From positions 1 through 23,952 of the forward strand of contig JAJYMP010000458.1 of the NCBI GenBank assembly GCA_021786915.1: a stretch of 23,952 nt of DNA. The letters run 5' to 3'. The notes beneath the pieces are model-generated. The model was given only the letters and a program-made list of their open reading frames with translations. It ran no database searches and was not told the origin of the DNA. This document shows positions 21,008 to 23,952 of this stretch, one piece after another (position 1 is the first letter of the stretch; every line of letters begins with the position of its first letter). A program made the position numbers and the translations under genes. Source of the DNA: Chloroflexota bacterium (lineage in GTDB: Bacteria; Chloroflexota; Limnocylindria; Limnocylindrales; CSP1-4).

Positions 21008-22747
21008 CTACTTCGCAAAGCGGTACACCTCGTCCGTGCCCGACGCCTCGGCGAGGAGGAGCGTCCCGGCGTCTCGGGCCGCGTGCAGACTGGCCACCAC
21101 GGTCGGGGCCACCATGTCGCCGTGGACGAACACGTACGTGGCCCCGAACTTCCGCGCAGACGCCAGCCACGCGTCGAGGTTCGCGCTGGTGACGACCTTC
21201 CGGATCGCGACGAAACCGTGCGGCAGGAACCCGCTCCAGCCGCCGAGTCGCGGATGCCCGTCCACGGTGGACGCCATCATCTCGTAGGAGACGAAATCGC
21301 CCGTCGCCGGAAGCTCGACAACAGGTCCGGCAGGCTGGGTCCTCAGCCAGGCGTAGGCCGCCGGGAGCTGCGCGCCCCACGCGACGGTCTGGACCGGGAC
21401 GCTCGCCGAGTAGTCCACGCCGAGAGCCAGGACCAGTGCCAGGATCGCGATCATCCGTCGTGAGCCTCGCGGCACGTGCTCCATCAGCCGAACCATCGCT
21501 GTCGCCCCGAGGACCGCGACCACAAGGAGGACGATCAGCCCGAATCGTGCCGGGGACCGCAAGCTCTCCAGGAAGAGCGGCAGCGCAAGCCAGTGATACG
21601 GCAGCGGCAGGAGCCCGGCCTGGCTGGCGGGCGCATGGGCTGCGTTCGGCCAGAGGTACGGCCCGAGGCTGAACAGGACGCTGATCGCGCCCATCACGAG
21701 CCAAGGGGTCGCGTCGCGGAGACGGCCCCAGTCGCGGCGGATCAGTGCGATGGCGGTGCCCGCGAGCAGGAAGAGCAGCACCACGGCACCCGGGAACAGC
21801 TCCCGTTCGTCGATGCCGGTCGCCGGACGCTGAGCGGTGAAGAGCCCGTGCAAGGCAAGGCTGTCCGCAGCCGGCGTGAGGTAGTCGTTGAGGCGCGCGG
21901 AGAACTGGAACGTGTCGGTCGACGATCGGGAATAGCCCTGCAGGCGCAGCACGACGTACGGAACGAGCAGCACGAGGCTGATGGCGCCGGCCACGACGCC
22001 GGGCCGGATCAGCGCGCGGAGGTGGGCGACGACATCATGGCGATCGCGTGCCAGGACGAGCCGAACGGCGACGTAGAGCGGCTGCGTGAGCACGAGCAGG
22101 AGCAGGTAGTTGAGCGACGTCGTCGCCGCGGCCACGATCGCGAAGGCCCAGATCAGGGCTCCACGGCGGGACCGCTCGCGCAGGGTCATCTCGAGGCCCA
22201 GGAACGCCAGTGCCACCGTCCATGACTGGAGCAGCTGGAGGTGGATCACGTGCTCTATCCGGAAGCTCGCGAAGGCGAACGCGGTGCCCACCACGAGTCC
22301 GCCGACCCGCGAGCCCGTCACGTACCGGCCCAGGAGGTCGCCGCAGACGGCCGTCACCGCGAATGACAGGACGGTCAGGAGGTTGAGCACCAGGAGCGCG
22401 TCCGCGCCCATGAGGTGGAGGGGGAGCGCCAGCACCTGGAGCCCGATCTGGTCATCGGCCATCGCCAGGGTGAAGTGGGCCGGATAGAAGAAGTACCCGT
22501 CGAAGATGTGGAGCAGGTCGAGGCTGAGCAGCCGACGGGTGACGTTCTCGAGGACCGTCGCCTGGAAGCCCGGGTCGCGGATCGAGTGCGGCACCGATGT
22601 CGTCATCGCCGTGAGCAGTGGCCACAGGACCACCGAGGTCAGCAGCGCGTAGAAGCCGAGGGCCGCCAGGTCTTCGGGCCGGATCGCCCGCGCTGCCCGG
22701 GCGATGCCTCCTCCGCCGCGCGCAGCCAGGTTTCGCGCGCCGCTCAC
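21008..22747 (-). CDS. Polytopic membrane protein, GT-C glycosyltransferase-like
   Basis: From the GTG at 22747 the protein has 579 residues and about ten to twelve hydrophobic helices (for example LGFYALLTSVVLWPLLTAM, ALIWAFAIVAAATTSLNYLL, VVAGAISLVLLVPYVVL, RFGLIVLLVVAVLGATAMV). An early periplasmic loop contains SIRDPGF and FDGYFFYPAHFTLAMADDQ, where GT-C enzymes place their metal-binding acidic residues. A soluble C-terminal domain ends VFVHGDMVAP and DEVYRFAK. The layout resembles lipid-linked-sugar glycosyltransferases of uncharacterised families. Donor and acceptor are unknown. The longer open frame to 23017 has non-protein-like sequence. There is no ribosome binding site at the GTG; translation may depend on the overlapping leader frame. 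Confidence 0.78.
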   Translation of the reverse strand: MSGARNLAARGGGGIARAARAIRPEDLAALGFYALLTSVVLWPLLTAMTTSVPHSIRDPGFQATVLENVTRRLLSLDLLHIFDGYFFYPAHFTLAMADDQIGLQVLALPLHLMGADALLVLNLLTVLSFAVTAVCGDLLGRYVTGSRVGGLVVGTAFAFASFRIEHVIHLQLLQSWTVALAFLGLEMTLRERSRRGALIWAFAIVAAATTSLNYLLLLVLTQPLYVAVRLVLARDRHDVVAHLRALIRPGVVAGAISLVLLVPYVVLRLQGYSRSSTDTFQFSARLNDYLTPAADSLALHGLFTAQRPATGIDERELFPGAVVLLFLLAGTAIALIRRDWGRLRDATPWLVMGAISVLFSLGPYLWPNAAHAPASQAGLLPLPYHWLALPLFLESLRSPARFGLIVLLVVAVLGATAMVRLMEHVPRGSRRMIAILALVLALGVDYSASVPVQTVAWGAQLPAAYAWLRTQPAGPVVELPATGDFVSYEMMASTVDGHPRLGGWSGFLPHGFVAIRKVVTSANLDAWLASARKFGATYVFVHGDMVAPTVVASLHAARDAGTLLLAEASGTDEVYRFAK

Positions 22748-22770
22748 GGGGACCAGTCGATCCGGGTCAC
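22744..22770 (-). CDS. Possible 8-codon leader peptide upstream of the GT-C gene
   Basis: On the minus strand TACACT (22783-22778) lies seven bases before a GTG at 22770. That GTG opens a short frame, VTRIDWSP, whose TGA stop overlaps the GTG start of the membrane protein as GTGA. The arrangement would let ribosomes that load on a leaderless transcript restart on the main gene. It is equally possible that initiation occurs elsewhere. Confidence 0.35.
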   Translation of the reverse strand: MTRIDWSP

Positions 22771-22777
22771 GACACCG

Positions 22778-22783
22778 AGTGTA
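22778..22783 (-). promoter_or_regulatory. TACACT -10 box for the GT-C gene
   Basis: The hexamer is identical to the one before the gene at 9629. It predicts transcription starting about 25 bases before the GT-C GTG at 22747, at the short leader frame. The remaining 344 bases to the RDD gene (22784-23127) hold no supported gene. Confidence 0.45.
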
Positions 22784-23127
22784 CGGGGAGTGAAACGGCA
22801 CTGGCTGGTCCGTTTCGACCCCGAGCCCCCGGCGCGACACCTCTGGGGCGCCGGGGTCGACCGCCACTGCCGGCTTGCCAACGCCGTCGCGCGACTGGTT
22901 GATCGGCTCGGCCTGTTGCCGCATCGTGCCGCCGAGCGGCTGCGGGGCGTGATCGGCGGCAATCTGTAATGGACTTGAGATCACCGTGCCGTCGGGGGCG
23001 CGCCCATAGTTGCCCAATGGTTGGGTGGCACGAGGCTCCCCACACGCCCCAACCAGGCCCGCGCTGTGCGGCTGCCGGTTTGACGTTCTGGGTCAATGAC
23101 AAGGCCAGCTCGACCGAGGAGGGTCTG

Positions 23128-23670
23128 ATGTCCCAGCAGCCGCCGCCCCCGTACAGCCCGCCCCCCTCGAGCCCGGCCCCATACGCCGCTCCCGCGCCGC
23201 AGGCGTGGGTCCCTCCGGTCGCTGGACCGGCCGCCGGCGTCTCGTACGCGAGCGGGGGCTCGCGTCTCGTCGCCTACATCATCGACTGGGTGATCGCCTG
23301 GATCCTCATCTTCGTGATCTCGCTCGTCCTGGGCTCGGTGATGGCGGCCGGGGCAAGCAGCAACAGCGGCGCGGTGGCGGGGACCAGCCTTCTGGTCTGG
23401 ATCATCGCGCTGTTCGTGATCACGCTCGGGTACTTCCCGTGGTTCTGGTCCCACGGCGGCGCCACCCCGGGCATGAAGATGCTCCACATCCGGGTGGTGC
23501 GCGAGGTTGACGGCGGTCGCGTGACCGGCGGCCAGGCCATCATGCGGCTGATCGGCTACTGGGTCAGCTCGTTCATCTTCTACCTCGGCTTCATCTGGAT
23601 CCTCATCGACGCCCACAAGCAGGGCTGGCACGACAAGATCGCCAACACCGTGGTGGTCGAGAGCCGCTAG
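23128..23670 (+). CDS. RDD-family membrane protein with Pro-rich N-terminus
   Basis: The 180-residue protein starts with about 45 residues rich in Pro, Ala and Ser (MSQQPPPPYSPPPSSPAPY). The RDD core follows: GGSRLVAYIIDWVIAWILIF with the Arg and Asp of the first helix, LLVWIIALFVITLGYFPWFW, GGATPGMKMLHIRVVR and a final helix pair ending in WHDKIANTVVV. RDD proteins are small integral membrane proteins, and some have been linked to ion exchange. The role here is unknown. GGAGG lies eight bases before the ATG at 23128, so initiation is classical. The open frame upstream of this ATG is not protein-like. Confidence 0.9.
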   Translation: MSQQPPPPYSPPPSSPAPYAAPAPQAWVPPVAGPAAGVSYASGGSRLVAYIIDWVIAWILIFVISLVLGSVMAAGASSNSGAVAGTSLLVWIIALFVITLGYFPWFWSHGGATPGMKMLHIRVVREVDGGRVTGGQAIMRLIGYWVSSFIFYLGFIWILIDAHKQGWHDKIANTVVVESR

Positions 23671-23793
23671 GTCCAGGGGTCAGGCGGAGGTGCTTTCCGG
23701 CGCGGGTGCCGCCGGGCGCTGTCCTGAGCTCACCGGGCGCCGGTTGGCGCCTCTGCCGCCATACACCGCTTGTCTTGGGGAGCACCCCGTCGC

Positions 23794-23826
23794 GCGCCCT
23801 CTCTTGAGTTGGCACGAGAGGGGCGC
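23794..23826. terminator. Bidirectional hairpin between convergent genes
   Basis: GCGCCCTCTC (23794-23803) pairs with GAGAGGGGCGC (23816-23826) with one bulge and a 12-base loop. It lies between the RDD stop and the stop of the partial gene at the right edge. The surrounding 23671-23849 shows no gene. Confidence 0.55.
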
Positions 23827-23849
23827 CGTCTCTCAGCCTGACGACGTGC

Positions 23850-23952
23850 CTACGGCGTGAAGTAGCCGGTGACGTCGAAGACCACGTGGGCCGTCCGGCC
23901 GGCGGACGAGGCGTAGGTGGCCGACAGGGTCCCGCCCGCGCCGAGGGCGACC
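23850..23952 (-). CDS. 3' end of a secreted or surface protein gene (partial)
   Basis: A minus-strand frame enters from the right edge and ends VALGAGGTLSATYASSAGRT, then AHVVFDVTGYFTP and TAG. The DVTGYF ending is common at the C-terminus of large extracellular beta-sandwich proteins in Actinobacteria and Chloroflexota. About 33 codons are visible, so the start, signal peptide and other domains cannot be judged. Confidence 0.65.
   Translation of the reverse strand, partial: VALGAGGTLSATYASSAGRTAHVVFDVTGYFTP

Noticed and set aside
22748..23017. N-terminal extension of the GT-C protein
   Set aside because: The sequence is hydrophilic and not protein-like, and a good -10 box lies within it at 22778-22783.

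Overview
The window is very GC-rich (roughly 70 % by eye). It has short intergenic gaps, many GTG starts and many genes that appear to begin at or beside their transcription start. No rRNA, tRNA or ribosomal protein gene is present to fix the taxonomy. Codon bias, gene content (PabB/PabC, DmpA-type peptidase, PduO-type adenosyltransferase, BI-1, SufT-like DUF59, RDD, a GAF/GGDEF/EAL giant) and leaderless TANNNT promoters fit a soil or freshwater Chloroflexota lineage of the Limnocylindria/Ellin6529 kind. An actinobacterial-grade relative cannot be excluded. This placement is inference.

Layout. 1-3294 is a decayed, repeat-rich accessory stretch. It holds six perfect 20-bp tandem repeats, a second GC-rich repeat block, and a frameshifted sensor kinase that abuts a HIT-family gene tail-to-tail without either natural end. 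Two small unrecognised genes follow, then microsatellite-like DNA and the 3' half of a Fic gene. 3281-8064 is a metabolic block: a DmpA/P1-family aminopeptidase on the minus strand, divergent from a plus-strand pabB-pabC-nitrilase operon. A near-perfect ParB-binding parS site lies inside the peptidase gene. 8048-9609 holds a doubly broken YdeI-like gene and a stand-alone HNH nuclease of the COG3440 kind. 9629-12783 contains small hypothetical, membrane, septum-formation-like, DUF433 and DUF302 genes. 12918-13694 encodes an XRE helix-turn-helix protein with a PD-(D/E)XK-like nuclease half. 14022-15824 is a DUF59 - cobalamin adenosyltransferase - BI-1 cluster ending in a 28-bp palindromic terminator. 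15939-19922 is one 1327-residue c-di-GMP protein. The right end carries an F420/NADP-type oxidoreductase, a polytopic GT-C-like protein, an RDD membrane protein and the 3' end of a secreted protein gene.

How the parts relate. PabB and PabC together turn chorismate (plus a glutaminase partner not seen here) into p-aminobenzoate for folate. The nitrilase 35 bp downstream is probably cotranscribed, but its link to folate is unknown. The divergent dmpA and pabB promoters overlap at their -10 boxes. The adenosyltransferase and BI-1 genes overlap by 4 bp. The parS site suggests the window lies in the origin-proximal part of the chromosome.

Most notable observations: the parS site written in codons atypical for this genome; a repeated TANNNT-6-to-9-nt-start-codon architecture implying leaderless mRNAs; a GCCGAA/GCCGAC repeat that sits in frame in two different proteins and in both orientations inside pabB; the XRE-nuclease gene with related short repeats on both sides; and a possible 8-codon leaderless leader peptide overlapping the GT-C gene start. 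No convincing complete new defence system was found.
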